From NCBI GenBank assembly GCA_016714685.1, contig JADKCH010000007.1, forward strand, positions 89,056-153,055: DNA of 64,000 bases, in the 5' to 3' direction. Below the pieces are notes generated by a model. The model ran no database searches. It worked only from the letters and a program-made list of their open reading frames with translations, and had not been told where the DNA came from. The DNA comes from Candidatus Geothrix odensensis. Its GTDB lineage: Bacteria; Acidobacteriota; Holophagae; Holophagales; Holophagaceae. Shown piece by piece: positions 18,204-27,703 of the stretch (the stretch's first letter is position 1; every line of letters starts with the position of its first letter). Both the position numbers and the translations under genes were made by a program.

Positions 18204-19468
18204 CGGGCTTCCTTGGGCTTGAGCGTGAGGGCGAGGAGCAGGGCCAGGCCCAGGGTGAGACCCGCCACGGTGTAGGCGGGCTGACCTCCCCAGCGGGCGA
18301 AGATGAAGGTGCCCACGGCGGGGCCCACGATGCGGCCGACGCCGCTCATGGCGTTCAGGACGCCGAAGAGCGCGCCCTGGTCTTCGGGGGGCGTGAGCTG
18401 GCTGGCCAGGGCTGAGCCCGCGGTGTTGCCCATGCCGCTGCCCCAGGAGAGGGGGATGAAGAGCAGCAGGAAGGGCCACATCCAGGGGGCCATGGGCATC
18501 AGGGGCAGGGCGATGCCCATGAGAAGAAGGCCGGTGATGAGGGCGGCCCGTTCCGGGAAGCGCTTGGCCACGAGGCGGACCAGGCCGCCCTGGTAGATCA
18601 CCATCAGGACGCCGATGCCCGCGAACAGGAAGCCCACTTCGCGCTGGTGGAAGTCGAAGCGCTGGTGGACCAGCAGGGCGAAGGTGCCCTCCATCATGGC
18701 GAAGCCCGCCATGGCCAGCAGGGACACCATGAGCAGCTGCGCCATGCCGGGGATCTTCATGGCCTTGACGAGGGCGTGGCCGCGGCTTTCGTGGGAGCGG
18801 GCGCGGGCCCGGACTTCAGGCGTGAGGGTCTCCGGCAGCCAGAACAGCACCATGAGAGAGGCCGTGAGGGAGAGGCCCGCCGCCACGAAGAAGGGCAGGT
18901 GCCAGCCGCGGGTCTGCAGGAGGTGCATGCCGAAGTGGCTGCCGCTCAGGATGCCAGCCAGCGCGGGGCCGAGCACGAAACCCAGGCCGAAGGCGGCACC
19001 GATCATGCCCATGACCTTGGAGCGTTCCTCGGGTTCGGAGCTGTCGGCCATGGCCGCCTGGGCCACGGAGATGTTGCCGCCCGTGATGCCGTCGAGGATC
19101 CGTGCGGCCAGCATCCACTCGAAGCGGCTGGTGAGGGCGAGCATCAGGTAGCCCAGGGCCGAACCCACGAGGCTGATCCAGAGCACCGGCTTGCGGCCCA
19201 CCTTGTCCGAGGTGCGGCCCAGGATGGGCGAGGCGATGAACTGCATCAGGCTGAAGCTGAGGAAGCCCACACCTGCCCAGAAGGCCCCGGGGGTGGTGCC
19301 CGTGCCGCCCAGTCCCAGGAACTGGTTGACGCTGGCCATCCAGGGGCTGGGGTGGTCGGCGATGGCCTGCGCATAGAGCGGGAGGATGGGAATGACGATG
19401 CCGAAGCCCAGGAGGTCGACGAAAACGGTGAGAAAGATGGCCATCCGGGCGCGTTTGGTCGACTGCAT
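18200..19468 (-). CDS. MFS transporter, TetA/drug-antiporter type
   Basis: 422-residue integral membrane protein with twelve predicted hydrophobic segments. The first is the Tet-type FVDLLGFGIVIPILPLYA, and the cytoplasmic loop motif A is GRTSDKVGRKPVL. This group includes proton antiporters for tetracycline and other drugs; because it leads an operon with hutH, it might instead move a metabolite. A TACACT -10 candidate and a GGAGAG ribosome site precede the ATG, making it the first gene of the five-gene operon. Confidence 0.86.
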   Translation of the reverse strand: MQSTKRARMAIFLTVFVDLLGFGIVIPILPLYAQAIADHPSPWMASVNQFLGLGGTGTTPGAFWAGVGFLSFSLMQFIASPILGRTSDKVGRKPVLWISLVGSALGYLMLALTSRFEWMLAARILDGITGGNISVAQAAMADSSEPEERSKVMGMIGAAFGLGFVLGPALAGILSGSHFGMHLLQTRGWHLPFFVAAGLSLTASLMVLFWLPETLTPEVRARARSHESRGHALVKAMKIPGMAQLLMVSLLAMAGFAMMEGTFALLVHQRFDFHQREVGFLFAGIGVLMVIYQGGLVRLVAKRFPERAALITGLLLMGIALPLMPMAPWMWPFLLLFIPLSWGSGMGNTAGSALASQLTPPEDQGALFGVLNAMSGVGRIVGPAVGTFIFARWGGQPAYTVAGLTLGLALLLALTLKPKEAR

Positions 19469-19501
19469 GAGGCTCTCCAGCCCCCAGTGTAGCCCGGCTC
19501 C

Positions 19502-22500
19502 TCAGCCCCCCAGCACCCGCTGCAGCAGCAGGCGGAGTTCCTTGATCTGGTAGGGCTTCTGGATGAACCCGGCGGGGCCCTGACCGGCAAGGGTCTCCAG
19601 GGAGTCTCCTTCCGTGAAGCCACTGCTCAGCACGATGGGCACCGAAGGGTCCAGGTCATGCATGGCCCGGAAGGCCTCCCGGCCGTCCATGCGGGGCATG
19701 GTGAGATCCATGAGGACCAGGTCAGGTCTCGGTCGGGCGTCCCGGAACTGCTCCAGGGCCTCGAGGCCGTCCAGGGCCGTGGTGACCTGCAGCCCGAGGG
19801 CCTCCAGGGCCGCGCCGATGGTCTGCAGGATGAGTTCCTCGTCGTCCACCAGCAGCACCCGCCCGCGGAGCCGGGGGGTGGCCGTCGCCTCCTGGCCCGG
19901 TTCAGCCGCCGCGGCCGCCTCCCCGGTGGCTGGGAAGCAGAGCCGGAAGCGGCTGCCGCGTCCAACCTCGCTCTGGATCTGCAGCCCGGCCCCATGGCCG
20001 CGCAGGATGCCAAGCATGGCGGAGAGGCCCAGGCCCCGGCCCGTGGCCTTGGTGGTGAAGAAGGGGTCGAAGATCCGTGCCAGCACTTCCGGCGACATGC
20101 CGATGCCGGAGTCCACGACTTCGAGGAGCACGTAGGGCCCCGGAGCGAGGGGTTCGATGCTGTAGGCCGAGTGCAGGTCCTTTTCCTCGAGCCGGGCCGA
20201 GGAAGTCGCGAGGTGGATGGCGCCTTCGCGGTCCCCGATGGCGTCGGCGGCGTTGGTCACCAGGTTCATGACCACCTGCTGGATCTGGGCGGCATCAGCC
20301 TGGATGGCCGGAAGGCCGGGCTCCAGGTCGAAGCGCAGGCGCACCTTCTTGGGGATGGACACTTCCAGGAGGTGGGTGACCTCCTGCACGACCACGTTGA
20401 GGTTCTGGGGCCGAACAAGGAAGTGGCCGCGCCCGGAATAGGCCAACATCTGCTTGGTCAGCTCCGTGGCCCGCAGCACCGTGGCCTCCATCCTTGCCAG
20501 GTAAGGCTGCGCCGGGGCCTGGTCCGGCAGGTTCATCTGGGCGAGGTTCAGGTTGCCCAGGACCACGGTAAGCAGGTTGTTGAAGTCGTGGGCGATGCCA
20601 CCCGCCAGGATGCCCAGGCTCTCCAGCTTCTGGGACTGGCGCAGCGCCTCCTCCACCTGGAGGCGCTCCGTGATGTCGAGCATGTAGCCGAGGTAGTAAG
20701 AGGATCCGGCCTCGGGGCTGGCCTGCGCGGTGAAGTCGTGGAACCAGCGGTACTCGCCGGCGGCGTTCCGCAGGCGGTACCGCTGCTCGAAATGACTGGC
20801 ACCTCTGGCGCGCATGCCCGCTGATTCCCGGTGGATGCGCTCACGGTCTTCAGGGTGGACCAGGTCGTCGAACAGGATGCGTCCTGAGGTGAGGTCGTCC
20901 GGGCTGTAGCCCAGGAGCTTCTCGACATTGGGGCTGATGTAGTCCACGGGCCAGGGCGGGGTCGCGCCCCACCGGATCACCATCACCGGCCCGCCCACGA
21001 AGAGCCCACGCTCCGCCCGGAGGGCCTCCTCCATCTGCTGGCGTTCCGTCACGTCCGTGGCGATGCCGATGACGCTCTCCACCTGCCCCTGCTCATTGCA
21101 GACGGGAGTCAGGAAGTTGTCGAAGAGGCGCCCACCTGCCGGCGTGATCTGGCGGGAGGCCTTCCCGCCCAGGGCCACCCGGATCTGGTCCACCGTCTTC
21201 TCATCCCCCCGGTAGAGCTCGAGGGCGCTCATGCCCACCACCTGGCCGGGGGCGAGTCCCAGGTGGGACAATCCCAGCCCCTCGGAGAGCGTGAAGCGGC
21301 CTTGGGGATCCAGCTGGTAGATCACGGCCTCGGAGTTGGCCAGCACGGTCCGCAGCCGCTGCTCCGCTTCCTTCAGCGTCGATTCGGCGCGCTTCCGGTC
21401 GGTGATGTCACGGGTGACGGAAAGCAGGCAGGTGACGCCGGCCACCTCCATGACTTTTCCGGACATCAGGCCGGTGATGATGCGGCCATCCTTCCGGCGG
21501 AAGGCGATCTCCAGGCCGGTGTACTCCCCCTGGCTCCGGATGAGCTCCACCGCCCGTTCACGATCCTTCGGCTCCACCCAGATGTTCAGCTCCAGGGCCG
21601 TGCGGCCAATGGCCTCCTCTCGGGTCCAGCCGCTGATCTTTTCGAAGCCCTCGCTGACGTCGAAGTAGGTCCCATCGTCCAGGCGGGTGATGTTGATGGC
21701 ATCGGGACTGGCCTGGAAGGCCCGGGTGAACTTGTCCTCGTTGTAGCGGATGGCGGCTTCGGCCTCCTTCCATTTCGTGATGTCGCGGGTGATGCTGAGC
21801 AGGCAGGTCTCCCCGCCCACCTGGATGAAGGCGCCGGAGACGAGCCCGGTGCGGACCGTGCCATCCTTCATGCGGAAGGGCGCCTCCAGGTCGCTGAAGC
21901 GGCCCTCGGTCTGGAGCAGGCACCGCATCCGCTCCCGGTCCTCTGGCTCGGCCCAGAGACCCAGTTCCAGGGTGGTCCGGCCGAGGTATTCCTCGCGGGT
22001 CCATCCGCTCATCCGGGTGAAGGCTGGATTGGCGTCCAGGTAGGTGCCATCCAGCCGGTTGATGTTGATGGCGTCTGGGCTGGCCTGGAAGGCCTTGGAG
22101 AACCTGTCCTCGCTGGCACGCAGGGCCTCATCGGCGGCCTTCCGGGCGCTGATGTCGCGAACGTGGGTGAAGGTCAACTCCCGCCCTTCCGCGGCCAGGA
22201 AACTGCTGCTGATCTCGACCGGGAACACGGAGCCGTCCTTGCGCCGATGGCTGGTCTCCTCCCGATTGGCCCCGCGGGTGCGGAGCCGCTCCCAGCGCAG
22301 GGGCCAATCGGCGGGAAGAATCAGCGGATCCACCTCCCACACGTGCATGCGGAGGAGCTCCGCCTGGGAATAGCCCAGGGAGGTGCAGGCCGTCTGGTTG
22401 ACGAAGACGAAGGCTCCCGACTCCTCGATGCCGAACACCGGGTCGATGGCGCTGTCCATGGCGGTGGTCAGGAGGCGCTGTTCGGACAGGGCCCTGGCCC

Positions 22501-23407
22501 GCTCCACGGCCAGAGCCACTTGAGTCGAAACGAAGACCAGCAGATCCCGCTCCTCGGCGCTGTAGCGGTGTCCCCCTTCGTAGCTCTGGATGACCAGGGC
22601 GCCGAAGACGCCGGCCTTCCCCTTGAGGGGCACCCCCAGCCAGTCCAGGGACAGGGTGCCGAGGGGCTCCACCTCCCCCGCCGCCTCGAGCGCCATCAGC
22701 GCCGCCTGGTCCACCAGCAGGGGCTGACCCCGGCGCAGGACCCAGGCCGTGAGGCCCCGGCCCAGGCGATGGGTCGGCGGCGCGGAATCCGACTGGTCGA
22801 CCCAGTACGGGAAGGACACCAGCTCGGACACCGGGTCCCAGAGGGCGAAGTAGAGGTTCTCCGCGGGCATCAGGTCGCGGACGATGGCATGGACCCGCGG
22901 GAAGAGGTCCTCGGTGCGTCTGGCATCGAGGGCCGCCTCGGCGATCCGGTATGTGGCTTTCTGCGTCAACTCGGCCCGCTTGCGGCTGGAGATGTCCTGG
23001 GCCACGGCGATGACCACCGGCTGGCCCAGGAGCGCCCCCGGGTACAGCCGCACCTCCTTCGGGAAGATGGACCCATCCTGCCTCAGCCCCCAGTACTCGA
23101 ACTGTTGCGGCACCCCCTGCAGCGCCTTGCCGAAGGCCGCTGCCACGGCACCCGAGTCGTTCCGGTCCGGCGCGGACAGCACCTCAGGGGACTTCCCGAT
23201 GAAGAAGGCCCGCGGGTAGCCGTACATCCTGGCCGCGCCTTCGTTCACCTCGAGGAAACGCCCTTCGGCGTCCTGGATGTAGATGGCCTCCGAGATCGCA
23301 TCCAGAAGGCCCTGTGTGCTGTCGAGGCGGGCCTGCAGGCCTTCGGCCCGCTGCCTGAGGGTCTCGAGCGACTCTTGGGGGGCTCCGGGGGGCGGGCCTG
23401 AGGTCAT
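19502..23407 (-). CDS. Hybrid sensor histidine kinase with PAS repeats, GAF and receiver
   Basis: 1301-residue sensor without obvious membrane segments. Order: PAS (~30-145), GAF (~150-310), five further PAS/PAC units (~315-945; several contain the repeated phrases FQASPDAIN and CLLSITRDIT), HisKA with GGIAHDFNNLLTV at ~935, HATPase with VMNLVTNAADAI and GRGLGLSAMLGI, and a receiver (~1178-1300) with phospho-acceptor Asp in DLVLMDLTMPRMDG. PAS units 3 and 4 are close to each other in wording, indicating internal duplication. A TATGCT -10 candidate lies ~35 bases upstream. Confidence 0.92.
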   Translation of the reverse strand: MTSGPPPGAPQESLETLRQRAEGLQARLDSTQGLLDAISEAIYIQDAEGRFLEVNEGAARMYGYPRAFFIGKSPEVLSAPDRNDSGAVAAAFGKALQGVPQQFEYWGLRQDGSIFPKEVRLYPGALLGQPVVIAVAQDISSRKRAELTQKATYRIAEAALDARRTEDLFPRVHAIVRDLMPAENLYFALWDPVSELVSFPYWVDQSDSAPPTHRLGRGLTAWVLRRGQPLLVDQAALMALEAAGEVEPLGTLSLDWLGVPLKGKAGVFGALVIQSYEGGHRYSAEERDLLVFVSTQVALAVERARALSEQRLLTTAMDSAIDPVFGIEESGAFVFVNQTACTSLGYSQAELLRMHVWEVDPLILPADWPLRWERLRTRGANREETSHRRKDGSVFPVEISSSFLAAEGRELTFTHVRDISARKAADEALRASEDRFSKAFQASPDAININRLDGTYLDANPAFTRMSGWTREEYLGRTTLELGLWAEPEDRERMRCLLQTEGRFSDLEAPFRMKDGTVRTGLVSGAFIQVGGETCLLSITRDITKWKEAEAAIRYNEDKFTRAFQASPDAINITRLDDGTYFDVSEGFEKISGWTREEAIGRTALELNIWVEPKDRERAVELIRSQGEYTGLEIAFRRKDGRIITGLMSGKVMEVAGVTCLLSVTRDITDRKRAESTLKEAEQRLRTVLANSEAVIYQLDPQGRFTLSEGLGLSHLGLAPGQVVGMSALELYRGDEKTVDQIRVALGGKASRQITPAGGRLFDNFLTPVCNEQGQVESVIGIATDVTERQQMEEALRAERGLFVGGPVMVIRWGATPPWPVDYISPNVEKLLGYSPDDLTSGRILFDDLVHPEDRERIHRESAGMRARGASHFEQRYRLRNAAGEYRWFHDFTAQASPEAGSSYYLGYMLDITERLQVEEALRQSQKLESLGILAGGIAHDFNNLLTVVLGNLNLAQMNLPDQAPAQPYLARMEATVLRATELTKQMLAYSGRGHFLVRPQNLNVVVQEVTHLLEVSIPKKVRLRFDLEPGLPAIQADAAQIQQVVMNLVTNAADAIGDREGAIHLATSSARLEEKDLHSAYSIEPLAPGPYVLLEVVDSGIGMSPEVLARIFDPFFTTKATGRGLGLSAMLGILRGHGAGLQIQSEVGRGSRFRLCFPATGEAAAAAEPGQEATATPRLRGRVLLVDDEELILQTIGAALEALGLQVTTALDGLEALEQFRDARPRPDLVLMDLTMPRMDGREAFRAMHDLDPSVPIVLSSGFTEGDSLETLAGQGPAGFIQKPYQIKELRLLLQRVLGG

Positions 23408-23450
23408 GCCCCCATCATCGGCCCGGACCCCGCCGGAGCATAGCCTTGGT

Positions 23451-24509
23451 TCAGGCCCAGCGGAAGCGCCGGACCGCCAGCGCGAAGGCGGCCAGGGCCC
23501 AGGCCAGGACGATCAGCAGGCCCACGCCATGGCCCGCCAGTCCGGCACCGTCGTTGAACACCGCCCGCAGGGCCCGGATGAAGGGGGCGAGGGGCATCAC
23601 GGCCACCGCCTGCTGCAGCCAGGCGGGGGCGGCGTCCAGGGTGAAGTAGACGCCGCTCAGCATCATGAGGGGGAAGAACACCAGGTTCGAGATGGCCGCG
23701 TAGCCCTCAGAAGTCTCGGCGAAGCCGCTGAGGGCGAAGCCGAAGGCCATGAAGCAGCCCGTCCCCAGGGTCATGATGAGCAGCAGGTCCAGGAAGGATC
23801 CCTGGTTCTGGATGCCGAAGACCAGGCGCCCCACCAGCAGCAGGATGGCGGCCTGGACCACGGTCACCGTGAGGCGGTGCAGCACCTGGCCCAGCAGGAA
23901 GATCCACTTGGGCAGGGGCGTGACCGCCAGGCGCCGGAACTTGCCCTTCTCCCGGTAGGACACGTTCACCATGCCCACGCTGAAGAGGCCCATGCTGACG
24001 AGGTTCAGGCCCAGCAGGCCCGGCAACAGGAACGAGGCGTAGTTGGTCGAGCGCTTGTGGCCGGGGCTTTCGACCTGGGCGGGTATGCGCTGCGGCTCCG
24101 GGGAACCGCTCAGGCGGGCCTGGGCCACCAGCCAGGCCTGGTTCACCAGCCCCGCGGTGGCACCGGCCTGGGCCATGAGGTAGCTGTTCAGGCGCAGGCG
24201 GTAGCCCTCGCCCTCGGGCTCAAGCTGTGCGGCGGTCTCGCCCCGGGACCAACGCGCTTCGGCCTCAGCCTTGGGGAGGGATTGGACCTGGAGGTGGAGG
24301 TCCTTCAGGGCCTGGTCGAGGGCTGCGTCCCGGGGCGTGGGGACGGGGGACTGCACGCGCACCACGGAGAGCTTCGGGCCGCCGCCATCCCGGAAGATGG
24401 TTCCGAAGCCCAGCAGCAGGACCACCGGAAAGGCGAAGGTCCAGAACATGGCCACGCGATCGCGGCTGTAGAGCCGCCACTCCATGACGAATTGTCTCCA
24501 GAGCAACAT
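23451..24509 (-). CDS. ABC-2 type transporter permease
   Basis: 352-residue membrane subunit. One membrane span near residue 25 (VAMFWTFAFPVVLLLGFG) is followed by a ~150-residue extracytoplasmic part and then five spans in the C-terminal half (NYASFLLPGLLGLNLVSMG and onward), the usual ABC-2 exporter layout. The ATPase gene lies immediately upstream with a 2-bp gap. Substrate unknown; drug, lipid or polysaccharide exporters share this fold. Confidence 0.87.
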   Translation of the reverse strand: MLLWRQFVMEWRLYSRDRVAMFWTFAFPVVLLLGFGTIFRDGGGPKLSVVRVQSPVPTPRDAALDQALKDLHLQVQSLPKAEAEARWSRGETAAQLEPEGEGYRLRLNSYLMAQAGATAGLVNQAWLVAQARLSGSPEPQRIPAQVESPGHKRSTNYASFLLPGLLGLNLVSMGLFSVGMVNVSYREKGKFRRLAVTPLPKWIFLLGQVLHRLTVTVVQAAILLLVGRLVFGIQNQGSFLDLLLIMTLGTGCFMAFGFALSGFAETSEGYAAISNLVFFPLMMLSGVYFTLDAAPAWLQQAVAVMPLAPFIRALRAVFNDGAGLAGHGVGLLIVLAWALAAFALAVRRFRWA

Positions 24510-24511
24510 GG

Positions 24512-25432
<921 letters not shown>

Positions 25433-25482
25433 GGAAACCTCGGAGGTCACAGATACCACGGGGGATGGCTGTCTGGACAGGC

Positions 25483-26319
25483 TCAGAGGGTCCAGACTCT
25501 CCAGGCCTGGTGGGCGGCGCGCAGGGACCCGGCGGCGGCGTCCCGCCGGGCGATGGATTCGTACCGGGCCGCCCAGCAGCTGCCGGAGCCGCAGAGCAGG
25601 GGCTCGCCGCCGCTGCCGCGCAGGGCGTCGCGCACCGCGCCCAGGGGCGGACAGACCCGCAGGGCCGCCTCGGTCAGGTCGTTGCGCAAGGGGGGCGGGG
25701 CGCCGGCCGGCAGGGAGGGCAGCGGCTCGGGCTCCGGGTACCCGACCTCCTGCAGGGCCCGGTACACGGCCGGGGTGCTGACGTGCAGGCCCGGATGCGC
25801 GATGAGCATCGGTTCCAGGGGTACGGGGCGCAGCGGGAAGACCCGCTCGCCGCGGTCCAGACCCAGGACGGTTCCGCCCAGGAGGAACAGGGGGACATCG
25901 CTGCCGAGTTCGCTGGCCAGGATCAGGAGGGCCTGGTCTTCCAGCCCCAGGTCGAACAGGCGGTTGCCCAGGCGCAGGGCGGCGGCGGCGTCACTGCTGC
26001 CCCCGCCGAGCCCCGCGCCATGGGGGACGTGCTTCTCCAGCTCCAGCCGTGCGGGCAGGGGGCGGTCCGCCACGCGCTCCAGCTGGCGCCAGGCGCGGAG
26101 GACCAGGTTGGATTCGTCAGCCACCAGGCCGTGGCCGGCGGGGCCGGAGATCTCCAGCGAGAGGCTGGCCGCAGGTTCCCCGGACAGCAGGTCCGTGAGT
26201 CCCGGCACGCCCTCCAGCACCGTGGTCACCAGCTCCAGCTCATGGAAGCCGTCCGCCCGGCGACCAAGCACGGCGAGGAAGCGGTTGAGTTTGGCGGGGG
26301 CCTGGATCGTGAGAACCAT
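25483..26319 (-). CDS. ispE: 4-diphosphocytidyl-2-C-methyl-D-erythritol kinase
   Basis: GHMP kinase of the MEP isoprenoid pathway; phosphorylates CDP-ME at the 2-hydroxyl. 278 residues. Family N-terminus QAPAKLNRFLAVLGRRADGFHEL, ATP loop PHGAGLGGGSSDAAAAL, and the C-terminal glycine motif LCGSGSCWAA (usually MSGSGSCVFA; small changes). Start ATG at 26319 gives the family N-terminus, but GGAGG lies only one base before it; the TACCGT box six bases upstream suggests a leaderless transcript instead. ispH is at 52.5 kb. Confidence 0.92.
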   Translation of the reverse strand: MVLTIQAPAKLNRFLAVLGRRADGFHELELVTTVLEGVPGLTDLLSGEPAASLSLEISGPAGHGLVADESNLVLRAWRQLERVADRPLPARLELEKHVPHGAGLGGGSSDAAAALRLGNRLFDLGLEDQALLILASELGSDVPLFLLGGTVLGLDRGERVFPLRPVPLEPMLIAHPGLHVSTPAVYRALQEVGYPEPEPLPSLPAGAPPPLRNDLTEAALRVCPPLGAVRDALRGSGGEPLLCGSGSCWAARYESIARRDAAAGSLRAAHQAWRVWTL

Positions 26320-26325
26320 GCCTCC

Positions 26326-26331
26326 ACGGTA
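26326..26331 (-). promoter_or_regulatory. Candidate -10 of ispE (leaderless)
   Basis: On the minus strand TACCGT ends exactly six bases before the ispE ATG, the same spacing seen at several other genes in the window. Confidence 0.45.
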
Positions 26332-26345
26332 GCGCAATGAGCCGC

Positions 26346-26351
26346 TAGGCT
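26346..26351 (+). promoter_or_regulatory. Candidate -10 of thioesterase gene (leaderless)
   Basis: TAGGCT, six bases, then ATG at 26358, with no Shine-Dalgarno site. It stands back to back with the ispE box in a 38-bp divergent gap. Confidence 0.45.
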
Positions 26352-26357
26352 GATCCG

Positions 26358-26861
26358 ATGGTTCTGCTGTTCCGCACCCTCTGGAAGGGGCTCACGCTCC
26401 GCTTTCGTTCGCCCCTGGAGGCGCTCGGGAGCTCGGTCCTCGCCTTCCGGGTGTGGCCCAACGACCTCGACGTGAACGTGCACATGAACAATGGGCGGTT
26501 CCTCAGCGTGATGGATCTGGGCCGCTTCGACCTCACGTTCCGGACGGGCCTGGGGAAGGCCATGCTGCGGAACCGCTGGCAGCCCCTGGTGGGCGGCGTC
26601 ACCATCCGCTACCGCCGCAGCCTCGATCCCTTCGAAGCCTACGAGCTGCACACCCGGCTGCTGGGCTGGGACGCCAAGTGGTTCTTCCTGGAGCAGCGCT
26701 TCATGAAACGCGGCGGAGTCCTGGCCGCGGAGGGCGTGGTGCGGGCCCTGTTCCGGGGCCGGGAGGGCAACGTGCCCGTGGCCGAGGTGCTTCGCCAGAT
26801 GGGCTATGCAGGCCCCGATCTGGAAGCTCCAGAGGCAATCCGGCGCTGGGCTGAGGGCTGA
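26358..26861 (+). CDS. Thioesterase-like hotdog protein
   Basis: 167 residues with the hotdog/acyl-CoA thioesterase pattern: FRVWPNDLDVNVHMNNGRFLSVMDLGR is the conserved D-x-N-x-H-(M/V)-N-N block of the THEM6/4HBT group, followed by RYRRSLDPFEAYELHTRLLGWD. Probably hydrolyses an acyl-CoA; natural substrate unknown. Divergent from ispE and convergent with map, with a 6-bp gap. Confidence 0.8.
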   Translation: MVLLFRTLWKGLTLRFRSPLEALGSSVLAFRVWPNDLDVNVHMNNGRFLSVMDLGRFDLTFRTGLGKAMLRNRWQPLVGGVTIRYRRSLDPFEAYELHTRLLGWDAKWFFLEQRFMKRGGVLAAEGVVRALFRGREGNVPVAEVLRQMGYAGPDLEAPEAIRRWAEG

Positions 26862-26867
26862 TCAGCC

Positions 26868-27659
26868 CTACAGTCCGTCCTCCAGCTCAAATTCGGGATC
26901 GGGAATCGACAGGATCTCCGGGCCGTTCCGGGTGATGGCGATGTCGTGCTCGAACTGGGCCGACAGGCCGCCGTCCTTGGTGCGCACGGTCCAGCCGTCG
27001 GGTTCCACCAGGCACTTGTGGCTGCCGGTGTTGAGGATGGGCTCGATGGTGATGGTCATGCCCGGTTCCATGCGGAAGCCCGTGCCCGCCTTCTGCTCGG
27101 CGAACACCACCTGGGGGTCCTCGTGCAGGTCGCGGCCGAGGCCGTGGCCGATGTACTCGCGCACCACGGAGTACCCCCGCTCCTCGGCGAAGGACTGCAC
27201 GGCCGTGGCCATGTCGCCCAGGCGCAGGCCGGGCCGGCAGTGCTCGATGCCCACGAACATCGCCAGCTGCGCCGTCTGGATGAGCATCCGGGCTTCTTCG
27301 GTGATCTTCCCCACGCCCACCGTAAGACAGGTGTCGCCGTGGAAGCCATCCAGCTTGGCCCCGCAGTCGATGGCGATGATGTCGCCCTCCTGCAGCACGT
27401 ATTTGGACGGGATGCCGTGGACCACCTTGTCGTTCACGGAGGTGCAGAGGGTGCCGGGGAAGCCGTGGTAGCCCTTGAAGCTGGGCGTGGCGCCCTGCTG
27501 GCGGATGTAGGTCTCGGCGATCTTGTCGAGCTCCAGCAGGCTCACGCCGGGCCGGGCGGCACGGGCCGCGATGCGCAGGGCATTGGCTGCCAGGCGGCAG
27601 GATTCCCTGAGCTTGTCGATCTCCTTCTTGCTCTTGTAGCGGATCTGTTCGCGGATCAG
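26868..27659 (-). CDS. map: Methionine aminopeptidase, CTG start
   Basis: Removes initiator methionine. 263 residues with the metal ligands in IDCGAKLDGFHGDTC (Asp, Asp), IGHGLGRDLHEDP (His), TITIEPI (Glu) and QFEHDI (Glu). The usual N-terminal helix is encoded only if translation begins at CTG 27659, giving (M)IREQIRYKSKKEIDKLRES. Between an in-frame TAG and GTG 27545 there is no ATG, GTG or TTG. AGGAGG lies eight bases before the CTG and a TAGACT -10 candidate further upstream. A start at GTG 27545 would remove 38 residues of the conserved fold. Confidence 0.9.
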   Translation of the reverse strand: MIREQIRYKSKKEIDKLRESCRLAANALRIAARAARPGVSLLELDKIAETYIRQQGATPSFKGYHGFPGTLCTSVNDKVVHGIPSKYVLQEGDIIAIDCGAKLDGFHGDTCLTVGVGKITEEARMLIQTAQLAMFVGIEHCRPGLRLGDMATAVQSFAEERGYSVVREYIGHGLGRDLHEDPQVVFAEQKAGTGFRMEPGMTITIEPILNTGSHKCLVEPDGWTVRTKDGGLSAQFEHDIAITRNGPEILSIPDPEFELEDGL

Positions 27660-27680
27660 GGCGGCGCCCTCCTCTCTCCC

Positions 27681-27686
27681 AGTCTA
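27681..27686 (-). promoter_or_regulatory. Candidate -10 of map
   Basis: TAGACT on the minus strand, 21 bases before the CTG start, leaves room for the AGGAGG ribosome site in a short leader. Confidence 0.4.
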
Positions 27687-27691
27687 ACGGG

Positions 27692-27697
27692 TAGAAT
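27692..27697 (+). promoter_or_regulatory. Candidate -10 of lipoprotein gene (leaderless)
   Basis: TAGAAT lies six bases before the ATG at 27704, with no ribosome site between. It almost abuts the map -10 box on the other strand. Confidence 0.45.
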
Positions 27698-27703
27698 GTC
27701 GGC

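Noticed and set aside
21263..23401. Open frame of 712 codons on the plus strand inside the hybrid kinase gene
   Set aside because: Antisense shadow; the kinase reading frame has continuous PAS, GAF, HisKA and receiver domains.
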